Shown: positions 31,802 to 38,723 of the stretch, in pieces
Layout: the number at the start of each line of letters is the position of its first letter
Numbering within the stretch: position 1 is the stretch's first letter
NCBI GenBank assembly: GCA_011052215.1
Contig: DRJK01000038.1
Location: forward strand, 1 to 38,723
DNA length: 38,723 bases
Direction of reading: 5' to 3'
Source: Gammaproteobacteria bacterium
Lineage (GTDB): Bacteria > Pseudomonadota > Gammaproteobacteria > JAADHQ01
Translations under genes and position numbers: made by a program
Notes under the pieces: model-generated
Databases searched by the model: none
Told to the model about the DNA's origin: nothing
The model's input: the letters and a program-made list of their open reading frames with translations, nothing else

Positions 31802-32833
31802 TTACGGGTTTCTGATGTAATCCAGTAACCTGAGATCGCGGCGGGCCTTTACCACCAGCGCATAGCTGATCTTGTCAAAAACCCTGAATACCATTACCGT
31901 GCCCGCCTTTTCATCCGGCAGGGTGACGGTGTCGTTGTGGTCTTTGGTAACCCGGTCCGGGATGGTCTGGCCTTTCTGGTAGACGTCGAGTACGTTGCCA
32001 GGTTTCAGGCCTTCACGTGCGCCCTTGTTGATGACAATAACCTGGTTGCTGCCTATATTGGTAACGCCATCAAGTACAGCCAGAATCTGTCCGTTGATAT
32101 CACCTGACGGAGGCCTCGGGATAAAGTTGGCATCAAAGCTTTTTTCGTTGCTGGGTAACAGCCGATCCCCGATCCTGATTTCGCGACTGGTCCTCAGCAC
32201 CTTCAGGGTTGACGGGTCACCGGTGCGGTACAGTTTGGCATTGCCGATAAACAGCGCCTCATAACCCAGAACCTTTTTGGTGACCGGGTCTTTGTAAACA
32301 TTGCCGGTACGGACAATGGTGTATTTCCGGACAGTGCCATCCTTGATGCCACGCACATAAATGCTGTCCAGTGACGCCGCAATCAGCCGGCCACCCTTGT
32401 TTGCGACAACGTACGGGGCCTTGTCGAGCACATCCTTGCTGACAACCTGGGGTTCCTTCAGGAACTGCCTGATCGCGTCAATCGGTATGGTGGTGATGGC
32501 CTGGTCGAGCGGGATAATCCGTCCCTGTGGTGTCAGCTTGACGGTTTTGGAGCCCCTGCTGACTACGAGCCGTGGCTTGCCATCAACATAGACCAGATTG
32601 ATTGTGTCGCCCGGGTAAATCAGATGCGGGTTGGCGATTTGCGAGTTTATATGCCATATCTCGGGCCATTGCCATGCGTCTTGCAGGAACCTGCCACTGA
32701 TATCCCAGAGCGTATCGCCTTTTACCACCACGTATTTGTCCGGGTGATCCGGATTCAGTTTAACGGCGTCGGCATAAACAAGACCACAAACCAGAAATGA
32801 GAATATTAGTCCTAGAATCTTCTTCTTATACAT
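31802..32833 (-). CDS. LysM peptidoglycan-binding protein
   Basis: 343 aa exported protein. A signal peptide (about 1-21, cleavage near VYA-D) is followed by a LysM domain (about 33-82): YVVVKGDTLWDISGRFLQDAWQWPEIWHINSQ is split by family convention around GDTLWDI and ANPHLIYPGDTINLV. The rest (about 95-343) is a beta-rich region with VINKGAREGLKPGNVLDVY, similar to the conserved protein between dprA and def in Pseudomonas (PA0020). It is probably periplasmic and bound to peptidoglycan; a role in polar cell-wall functions is known only for some relatives. It is divergent from def across 160 bases. Confidence 0.92.
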   Translation of the reverse strand: MYKKKILGLIFSFLVCGLVYADAVKLNPDHPDKYVVVKGDTLWDISGRFLQDAWQWPEIWHINSQIANPHLIYPGDTINLVYVDGKPRLVVSRGSKTVKLTPQGRIIPLDQAITTIPIDAIRQFLKEPQVVSKDVLDKAPYVVANKGGRLIAASLDSIYVRGIKDGTVRKYTIVRTGNVYKDPVTKKVLGYEALFIGNAKLYRTGDPSTLKVLRTSREIRIGDRLLPSNEKSFDANFIPRPPSGDINGQILAVLDGVTNIGSNQVIVINKGAREGLKPGNVLDVYQKGQTIPDRVTKDHNDTVTLPDEKAGTVMVFRVFDKISYALVVKARRDLRLLDYIRNP

Positions 32834-32993
32834 ATAAATCCCTTAAGCTGTTAGTCGGCAGCGCAGATCTGTAGAGTTTAGCGGAAAAACCCCATCTCTC
32901 ATAGGATGGAATTACAAGTATATTCCTGTATCATCATAAGATTAGCTGAACTATCTACATTTTTACACTAATATTTTTCATTTTGTAACCTGT

Positions 32994-33497
32994 ATGGCAA
33001 AACTGGATATTCTCCATTACCCCGACCCCCGCCTGCGTACCGAGGCCGAACAGGTCGAAATCGTCGATGATGCCACCCGCAGGCTGGTCGATGATATGTT
33101 CGAGACGATGTATGCAGCCCCTGGAATAGGTCTTGCGGCCACCCAGGTCGATGTGCACAAACAGGTCATTGTTATCGATATATCGGAAGACAGGGACCAG
33201 CCTTTATGCCTGATTAACCCGATGATCCTGAAATCGGATGGTCAGGACGAACATGAAGAGGGCTGTTTGTCTGTACCCGGGGTGTACGAAACGGTTCAGC
33301 GGGCGGAAAGCGTGGAAATCAGGGCCCGGGGGCGTGATGGCAAACCGTTTGAAATGCAGGTCGATGGCCTGCTGGCGGTTTGCATCCAGCATGAAATGGA
33401 CCACCTGAAAGGCAGGCTGTTTGTTGATTACCTGTCCCGGCTTAAACAGGGGAGAATCAGGAAAAAAGCAGAAAAAAGCGCAAAAATGACGCTATAA
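32994..33497 (+). CDS. def: Peptide deformylase
   Basis: Removes the formyl group from nascent proteins; 167 aa, as expected. All three metal-site motifs are present: GIGLAATQ (44-51), EGCLSVPG with Cys91, and QHEMDHLKG with His133, Glu134 and His137. The ribosome binding site is weak. It is followed by fmt after 35 bases, forming the classical def-fmt operon, with rsmB next. Confidence 0.97.
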   Translation: MAKLDILHYPDPRLRTEAEQVEIVDDATRRLVDDMFETMYAAPGIGLAATQVDVHKQVIVIDISEDRDQPLCLINPMILKSDGQDEHEEGCLSVPGVYETVQRAESVEIRARGRDGKPFEMQVDGLLAVCIQHEMDHLKGRLFVDYLSRLKQGRIRKKAEKSAKMTL

Positions 33498-33532
33498 TCC
33501 AGGTTTAACCCCCCTGACATGGACTATTTTAG

Positions 33533-34459
33533 TTGAAAATCATTTTTGCAGGCACGCCGGATTTCTCCGTTTATGCACTTCGTTCCCTGATCGATTCCCG
33601 CCACGATATTATCGCAGTTTATACCCGGCCTGATCGCCAGGCCGGCCGGGGCAGGAAGGTCAAGGTCTCTCCGGTCAAGCAATGCGCACTCGATCACGGT
33701 ATCCCCGTTTATCAGCCAGAGAGCCTGAAGGAACAGTCGGTTCGCCAGGAACTGGCCCGACTGAGCCCCGATACGATGGTGGTTGTGGCCTATGGCCTTA
33801 TTTTACCTGAGGAAATTCTGGAAATCCCGAGGTTTGGATGCCTCAATATCCATGCCTCACTGCTGCCCCGCTGGCGCGGTGCAGCGCCTGTACAGCGTGC
33901 CATCCTGGCAGGCGACAAGACCAGCGGGATCACCATTATGCAGATGGATAAGGGGCTGGATACCGGCGACATGCTGCTGAAGCTTGAATGTGATATCCAC
34001 CCGGGTGAATCGGCCGGGGTCCTGCATGATCGTCTGGCAGGTCTCGGTGCCCGGGGCATTATCGAGGTTATCGACCGGCTTGAAACGGGAACACTGCAAG
34101 CCGTCAGGCAGGACAATGACAAGGCCTGTTATGCTGCCAAACTGGATAAGGCCGAGGCCAGCCTGGACTGGGGCAAAAGTGCCCGCGAGCTTGACCGGCA
34201 GGTGCATGCCTTTAATCCGTGGCCGGTCGCACAGACACGCTGGAAAGACCGGGTGATCAGGGTCTGGGAATCGGTGTGCCTGGACGGTGACAGTGATAAA
34301 AAGCCGGGTGACGTTATCCGGGCCGGCAGGCAGGGTATCGATGTTATGACCGGTGACGGCATTCTCAGGCTGACGTTGATACAGCTACCCGGAGGCAAGC
34401 CGATGTCTGCACAGGCCTTTTGCAATGCGCATTCGATTGAAGACGACACCCTGTCCTGA
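33533..34459 (+). CDS. fmt: Methionyl-tRNA formyltransferase
   Basis: Formylates initiator Met-tRNA; 308 aa. The start is TTG: it yields the canonical MKIIFAGTPDFSVYAL, has GGA 9 bases upstream, and the nearby upstream ATG (33519) hits a stop after five codons. Motifs are HASLLPRWRGAAPVQRAI (formyl-folate site), TGITIMQMDKGLDTGDML-like sequence around residue 130-147 and the C-terminal tRNA-binding domain (about 205-305). It follows def, and rsmB starts 5 bases after its stop. Confidence 0.96.
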   Translation: MKIIFAGTPDFSVYALRSLIDSRHDIIAVYTRPDRQAGRGRKVKVSPVKQCALDHGIPVYQPESLKEQSVRQELARLSPDTMVVVAYGLILPEEILEIPRFGCLNIHASLLPRWRGAAPVQRAILAGDKTSGITIMQMDKGLDTGDMLLKLECDIHPGESAGVLHDRLAGLGARGIIEVIDRLETGTLQAVRQDNDKACYAAKLDKAEASLDWGKSARELDRQVHAFNPWPVAQTRWKDRVIRVWESVCLDGDSDKKPGDVIRAGRQGIDVMTGDGILRLTLIQLPGGKPMSAQAFCNAHSIEDDTLS

Positions 34460-34464
34460 CCACC

Positions 34465-35811
34465 ATGCCCGGGAAAAAGAACAAACCGGTACGCTTTATT
34501 GCGGCCCATGTCATCCTGCAAGTGGTGGTGAGAGGCCAGTCACTATCCAGTGTCCTGGCACAACAACAGCGCTACAGCCAGTCGGACAGTGCCTTGTTGC
34601 AGGAGATCTGTTACGGCACCCTGCGCTGGTTTTACCGGCTGGATGCTGTTCTTTCACGGCTTCTTGAAAGACCGATGAAGGAACGTGACCAGGATATTTT
34701 TTGTCTGATTATGGTCGGTCTCTATCAGCTGGAATTCATGAATACCCCGCCACATGCCATCGTCAAGGAAACCGTCGATGCGGTGTTATTGATGAACAAG
34801 CCATGGGCGAAGGGCCTGGTGAATGCCATATTGCGAAGCTATCAGCGGAATGCAGATGAGTTGACCGGACACTGGCAGGATGATCGTGAGGCCGAATTTG
34901 CCCATCCCGAATGGCTGATCGAGATGTTGGAGCAGGACTGGCCTGATGACTATATACAGGTACTCGATGCCAATAACCGGCGTCCCCCCATGACATTGCG
35001 TATTAATGAACAGCATACGAATGCGGAACAATACCGGCATGAACTGGCGAAAGAGGGCATCCATGCCCACAGACACCCGTTTGCATCGTCTGCACTGGTG
35101 CTTGAGCACGCCGTCAGCGTGCAGGATTTACCCGGTTTCCTGCAGGGGCGGGTGTCGGTGCAGGATGCCTCGGCGCAACTGGCTGCGCCCTTGATGGGGC
35201 TTGAGCCGGGAATGCGTGTGCTGGATGCGTGTGCCGCACCGGGGGGTAAAACCATGCATATTCTCGAGCACTGTCCGGATCTGGCTGAAGTCGTCGCGCT
35301 GGATGTCGATGCAGACCGGCTGACCAGGGTGCAGGAGAACCTGGATCGCCTGAAACAGGTCGCCAGCCTCGTTGCGGGTGATGCATCGAAGCCGGATGCC
35401 TGGTGGGACGGCCGACAGTTTGACCGTATCCTGCTGGACGTGCCCTGCTCAGGCACCGGTGTGATCCGCCGTCACCCGGACATCAAATTGCTGCGTACAC
35501 CGGAAGATATTGCCAACCTGTCTGAAAGGCAGGCATTTATCCTCAATGCCATCTGGCCCTTGCTGGCCCCAGGGGGTATGCTTGTATACTCTACATGCTC
35601 GGTTCTGAAGCAGGAAAATGAACAACAGGTAAGGTCGTTCATTGCCAGGCAGACCGATGCAGCGGAACAGAGGATTGAGGCAGGCTGGGGTAGTCAGGGA
35701 AGTTGCGGCAGACAGGTATTATCTGGCGCAGATGAGATGGATGGATTCTTTTATGCCTGCCTGCAAAAAAAATATAAAAATGATTATTCTCAATTGCATA
35801 TGCCGGTTTAG
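34465..35811 (+). CDS. rsmB: 16S rRNA m5C967 methyltransferase RsmB
   Basis: Methylates C967 of 16S rRNA with S-adenosylmethionine. It is 448 aa. The N-terminal NusB-like RNA-binding domain (about 1-140) is followed by the methyltransferase fold, with SAM motif LDACAAPGGKTMHIL, DVPCSGTGVIRRHPDIK and the catalytic YSTCSVLKQENEQQV. It starts 5 bases after fmt. Its end overlaps the beginning of the DUF4390 gene in another frame. Confidence 0.96.
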   Translation: MPGKKNKPVRFIAAHVILQVVVRGQSLSSVLAQQQRYSQSDSALLQEICYGTLRWFYRLDAVLSRLLERPMKERDQDIFCLIMVGLYQLEFMNTPPHAIVKETVDAVLLMNKPWAKGLVNAILRSYQRNADELTGHWQDDREAEFAHPEWLIEMLEQDWPDDYIQVLDANNRRPPMTLRINEQHTNAEQYRHELAKEGIHAHRHPFASSALVLEHAVSVQDLPGFLQGRVSVQDASAQLAAPLMGLEPGMRVLDACAAPGGKTMHILEHCPDLAEVVALDVDADRLTRVQENLDRLKQVASLVAGDASKPDAWWDGRQFDRILLDVPCSGTGVIRRHPDIKLLRTPEDIANLSERQAFILNAIWPLLAPGGMLVYSTCSVLKQENEQQVRSFIARQTDAAEQRIEAGWGSQGSCGRQVLSGADEMDGFFYACLQKKYKNDYSQLHMPV

Positions 35812-36373
35812 AAGGATTGCAGTCACGCTGCCGCTACTGGGCAGCCTTTGCATACCTTGTGCCAGTCTGGCGTCGTCCCGTGACGGCCTGCATGTTTATT
35901 CTGCTTCGACACAGCTTCGGGGTGACACCTACATGCTGGATGCACAGCTTGAATACGGCCTCAGCAAGGCCGCCATCGAGGCGCTTGAGAGTGGCGTACC
36001 ACTGACCTTCGAAATGGAGGTTGAAATATTCAAACCAAGAAAATGGATGTGGGACGAAAGCATTTATAAATTCAGCCAGACCTACCAGATTGCCTATCAT
36101 GCCTTGACCCAGCAGTATATTGTCACCAACGCAAGTAGCGGTTTGCAGAACAACTACAGCAATATGAAAACGGCCTTGCTGACAATGGGCCGAATCAATG
36201 ACGTCCCTTTCCTGAAAAAAGAAATACTGGATAAGGGTGGCACAGAAAAAGTTTTTGCACGATTAAGGGTGTCACTCATTATCAATGAGCTGCCTGTGCC
36301 CATGCGTCCATGGGCCTACATCAGTTCTGACTGGCGGCTTTCAAGCGAGTGGTTTGTATGGGACCTCGAGTAG
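35753..36373 (+). CDS. DUF4390 family exported protein
   Basis: A protein of about 206 aa in the conserved rsmB–DUF4390–ntrY order; no established function. It has a signal peptide (basic FRRIA, then LPLLGSLCIPCASLA) and a beta-rich mature domain with QLEYGLSKAAIEALESGVPLTFEMEVEI, WDESIYKF and the terminal WRLSSEWFVWDL. I use the ATG at 35753 because GGA lies 7 bases upstream. The ATG at 35780 would also give a proper signal peptide but has no ribosome binding site. The frame extends back to 35642 inside rsmB, which is unlikely. It overlaps rsmB at the start and ntrY at the end (16 bases), so all three are probably translationally coupled. Confidence 0.85.
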   Translation: MPACKKNIKMIILNCICRFRRIAVTLPLLGSLCIPCASLASSRDGLHVYSASTQLRGDTYMLDAQLEYGLSKAAIEALESGVPLTFEMEVEIFKPRKWMWDESIYKFSQTYQIAYHALTQQYIVTNASSGLQNNYSNMKTALLTMGRINDVPFLKKEILDKGGTEKVFARLRVSLIINELPVPMRPWAYISSDWRLSSEWFVWDLE

Positions 36374-38586
36374 ACAGAAAGTGGACCAGCGCCTTTGCTC
36401 CGGTATTGGGTCTGCTGGTTTTATTACTGATTTCATTTTATATCCTGAGTAACGCTACCGAAAATACTGCCCGGTTCAGTAATATGTACGGCTGGATCTT
36501 GCTAATCAACCTGGGGGGTCTGCTGGTTCTTGTTGCGCTGATAGGCGCCAGTTTGTTCAAACTGGTCAGGCAATATCGTGCAGGGGTTGCCGGTTCACGC
36601 CTGACAGTCCGGCTGGTGGTGGTGTTCGTTGTGCTTTCTGTTATACCGGTAACGGTTGTTTATTACTTTTCATTACAATTTCTGCAACGGGGTGTTGATA
36701 GCTGGTTTGATGTACGTGTTGAGAAATCCCTTGAAGATGCACTCAAGCTGAGCCAGGTTTCACTGGACCTGCGCCAACGTGAACTGGTCAAACAGGTGTC
36801 GGGTATTGTCGGGAAACTGGTTGATGTCACAGAATCCAATGCCGGCCTGGTGCTGAGCGACATGCTTATTGGCACCGGCGCAGTCGAACTCAGTATGCTG
36901 GGTAAAAACAATCGCATCATTGCATTCAGTAGTGCCGACCCTGCCAAGGTAGTACCACACCGTACCGACGAAGATGTGTTGAGACAGGTCAGGCAGGGTA
37001 ATCACTACGTTGGCCTGGAGCCGATCAAGGGTTCCGGGATTCATGTCAGACTGGTTTTTCCCATCCCGGCCGGAAGGGGTGGTGATACCGAACTGCGCAT
37101 ACTTCAGGCCTTGTTTCCGATTGACCAGCGCCTGAATACACTCGCCGACAGGGTCCAGTCCTATTATAATGTTTACAAAAAACTGAACTACCTGCGTGGG
37201 CAGTTAAAGAACAGCTTTCTGCTGACATTGTCACTGGTGTTGCTGCTTAGCCTGTTTGCCGCTGTGTGGGTGGCGTTTTTTGCAGCGCAAAGACTGATGG
37301 CCCCGGTGAGAGATCTTGCCGAAGGGACACAGGCAGTTGCCGACGGGGATTATGACAAGCGTCTGCCGGCGGCCGGCCAGAATGAACTGGGGTTTCTGGT
37401 GCAGTCATTCAATGACATGATTGCCAAGATTGCCCAGGCCAGCTCACAGGCACAACAAAGTCAGCAGCTGGTCGAGGCACAACGCGCCTACCTTGAAGCC
37501 GTTCTTGGTAATCTTTCTTCCGGCGTGATGACGCTGGATAACAAGCTTATTATCCGAACGGTTAACCCGTTGGCAGGAAAAATACTGGGTATCGATTTTC
37601 GTGAATACATTGACCGTCCCCTTGAGGATATCAGCCAGGCGGCAGCCCCGCTGAAGCGCTTTGCTGAAAGTCTCAAAACCCTGGTAGAGCGTCCTGACCG
37701 CTGGCAGGAGGAGATTATAATTTTTTCCAGGGAGGGAAGAAAAGTATTGATGTGCCGTGGCGCAACATTGATCGACGAACATATTGTCAGCGGGGATCAT
37801 GTTATCGTTTTTGATGATATTACTACGCTGATCCAGGCGCAGCGCGATGCCGCCTGGGGCGAGGTTGCGCGACGCCTTGCCCATGAAATAAAGAACCCGT
37901 TGACACCGATCCAGCTTTCGGCAGAACGCTTGCGGCACAAGTTCATGAAAACCATGAACAAAGAAGACGCCAGGATCCTGCAACGGTCCACCGAAACCAT
38001 CGTCCAGCAGGTAGAGGTGATGAAGGAAATGGTTAATGCCTTTGCCGATTATGCCCGTGCACCGCAGGTACAGCTTGAGCGGCTTGATTTGAACAAGCTG
38101 ATTTACGAAGTATCTGATATGTATAAAATGCCGGAGCTGAGGTTGCAAAGGGTGCTGGACAGGCGGATCCCTGTTATCCAGGGTGATGCTGCTCGCCTGC
38201 GGCAGTTATTGCATAATTTAATAAAGAATGCACTGGAGGCCATGGAGGGCAGTGAGAAAAAGGAGATTGATATCACAACACGGTGCATGGACGAATCAGG
38301 CTGCCGGTTTGTCGAGCTTTGTATACGCGATTACGGGCATGGTTTTCCTGAAGAGACATTGGGGCAGTATTTTGAACCCTATATTACCACCAAGCTCAAA
38401 GGGACGGGCCTGGGTCTTGCGATTGTAAAAAAAATCGTCGAAGAACACGGTGGTATGGTGTCGGCCGGGAACCAGCCAGACCAGGGGGCAATGATTACGA
38501 TCCGGCTGCCAGTGGTGACATCCGAAGAAGAGCTTCCGTCAACAGGTGACCAGCGCCATCATTCCAGTGTAAAAAGCGATGTATAA
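36358..38586 (+). CDS. ntrY: NtrY-type membrane sensor histidine kinase
   Basis: Sensor kinase of an NtrY/NtrX-type two-component system, 742 aa from the ATG at 36358 (a GTG at 36349 is possible). Two membrane helices lie at about 12-32 and 43-65, a third at 85-105, then an extracytoplasmic segment and a further helix near 285-310. HAMP follows (about 310-365, RLMAPVRDLAEGTQAVADGDYDKRLP), then a PAS domain (about 380-490). The HisKA domain has the phosphorylated His509 in RRLAHEIKNPLTPIQLS. The ATPase domain has LLHNLIKNALEAM, RDYGHGFPE and TKLKGTGLGLAIVKKIVEEHGG, all intact. The expected NtrX regulator, a sigma-54 activator in many bacteria, does not begin in the remaining 137 bases. Confidence 0.93.
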   Translation: MGPRVDRKWTSAFAPVLGLLVLLLISFYILSNATENTARFSNMYGWILLINLGGLLVLVALIGASLFKLVRQYRAGVAGSRLTVRLVVVFVVLSVIPVTVVYYFSLQFLQRGVDSWFDVRVEKSLEDALKLSQVSLDLRQRELVKQVSGIVGKLVDVTESNAGLVLSDMLIGTGAVELSMLGKNNRIIAFSSADPAKVVPHRTDEDVLRQVRQGNHYVGLEPIKGSGIHVRLVFPIPAGRGGDTELRILQALFPIDQRLNTLADRVQSYYNVYKKLNYLRGQLKNSFLLTLSLVLLLSLFAAVWVAFFAAQRLMAPVRDLAEGTQAVADGDYDKRLPAAGQNELGFLVQSFNDMIAKIAQASSQAQQSQQLVEAQRAYLEAVLGNLSSGVMTLDNKLIIRTVNPLAGKILGIDFREYIDRPLEDISQAAAPLKRFAESLKTLVERPDRWQEEIIIFSREGRKVLMCRGATLIDEHIVSGDHVIVFDDITTLIQAQRDAAWGEVARRLAHEIKNPLTPIQLSAERLRHKFMKTMNKEDARILQRSTETIVQQVEVMKEMVNAFADYARAPQVQLERLDLNKLIYEVSDMYKMPELRLQRVLDRRIPVIQGDAARLRQLLHNLIKNALEAMEGSEKKEIDITTRCMDESGCRFVELCIRDYGHGFPEETLGQYFEPYITTKLKGTGLGLAIVKKIVEEHGGMVSAGNQPDQGAMITIRLPVVTSEEELPSTGDQRHHSSVKSDV

Positions 38587-38723
38587 TTTCATTATTGTCC
38601 CGTTAATTAAAATCAGGTGAACCACCGCCTGAGGCGGTGAGACACAAAGAGGCACTGCCGTTAAGGGGAGCAAAGAGATAGCCGCAAATACTCGCAAATA
38701 TTGATAATGATTATTTGCGTTCA
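38587..38723. other. Right-edge non-coding segment after ntrY
   Basis: No gene starts here. It holds ATTGTCCCGTTAA (like the left end of repeat copy 1), a perfect 7-bp hairpin CACCGCC-TGA-GGCGGTG (38623-38639) without a T-run, and AAC/GAG-rich sequence of the kind found in dispersed repeats. A Fur-like sequence lies at the very edge. Confidence 0.45.
38702..38716 (+). promoter_or_regulatory. Fur-box-like palindrome at the window edge
   Basis: TGATAATGATTATTT matches 13 of 15 positions of the Fur 7-1-7 consensus TGATAATNATTATCA. The local sequence is AT-rich and the downstream gene is out of view, so chance is a real possibility. Confidence 0.25.

Noticed and set aside
37444-38148. 234-codon minus-strand frame opposite ntrY
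   Set aside because: It is a shadow of the conserved PAS and kinase region of ntrY.
38596-38609. Possible fifth copy of the dispersed repeat
   Set aside because: Only about 13 bases match the left end of copy 1, too little to claim.

Overview
This window is chromosomal DNA from a gammaproteobacterium. Two conserved housekeeping blocks support this: polA–[small RNA]–engB–cytochrome c4–dsbA–EEP phosphatase–diguanylate cyclase (the Pseudomonas/E. coli polA neighbourhood), and topA–smg–dprA–LysM / def–fmt–rsmB–DUF4390–ntrY (close to the replication origin in many relatives). The composition is moderate in GC. Gene content (two-haem cytochrome c4, a rubredoxin pair, TlpA-type thioredoxins, a TRAP transporter) fits an aerobic or facultative, perhaps Chromatiales-like organism, but the species cannot be named from this sequence. 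No tRNA, rRNA, IS transposase, prophage or CRISPR array was seen.

Layout. 1–3.4 kb: a TRAP transporter split into a plus-strand binding lipoprotein gene and a convergent dctQ-dctM pair. 3.4–5.1 kb (minus): LOG-family hydrolase, DUF2782 protein and a thioredoxin-like protein, divergent from polA. 5.2–13.5 kb: polA, a candidate small RNA, engB, cytochrome c4, dsbA, an acetolactate-synthase-type enzyme that looks inserted in the block, and an EEP-family hydrolase. 13.8–17.7 kb: two c-di-GMP enzymes, one GGDEF and one PAS-GGDEF-EAL. 17.7–18.9 kb: a 1.2 kb gap without a convincing protein gene but with a near-consensus sigma-54 promoter, a long hairpin and two plus-strand terminators. 18.9–26.3 kb: rubredoxin reductase and rubredoxin, an alpha/beta-hydrolase-like/TlpA fusion, hemF, a DUF748 giant and a DUF481 outer-membrane protein. 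26.6–32.8 kb (minus): tsaC, purE, topA, smg, dprA and a LysM protein. 33.0–38.6 kb (plus): def, fmt, rsmB, DUF4390 and ntrY.

The least ordinary parts are non-coding. (1) The polA–engB gap carries a compact RNA-like unit with a sigma-E/AlgU-type promoter and a strong terminator, at the place occupied by Spot 42 in E. coli and ErsA in Pseudomonas; two of its hairpin loops are C-rich anti-Shine-Dalgarno sequences. (2) The 17.7–18.9 kb gap looks like a sigma-54-controlled non-coding or micropeptide locus. (3) A dispersed intergenic repeat family has two full copies, one copy lacking its core and one remnant. The palindromic core of the two full copies lies in the opposite orientation relative to the outer arms, as if the core can flip or moves independently.
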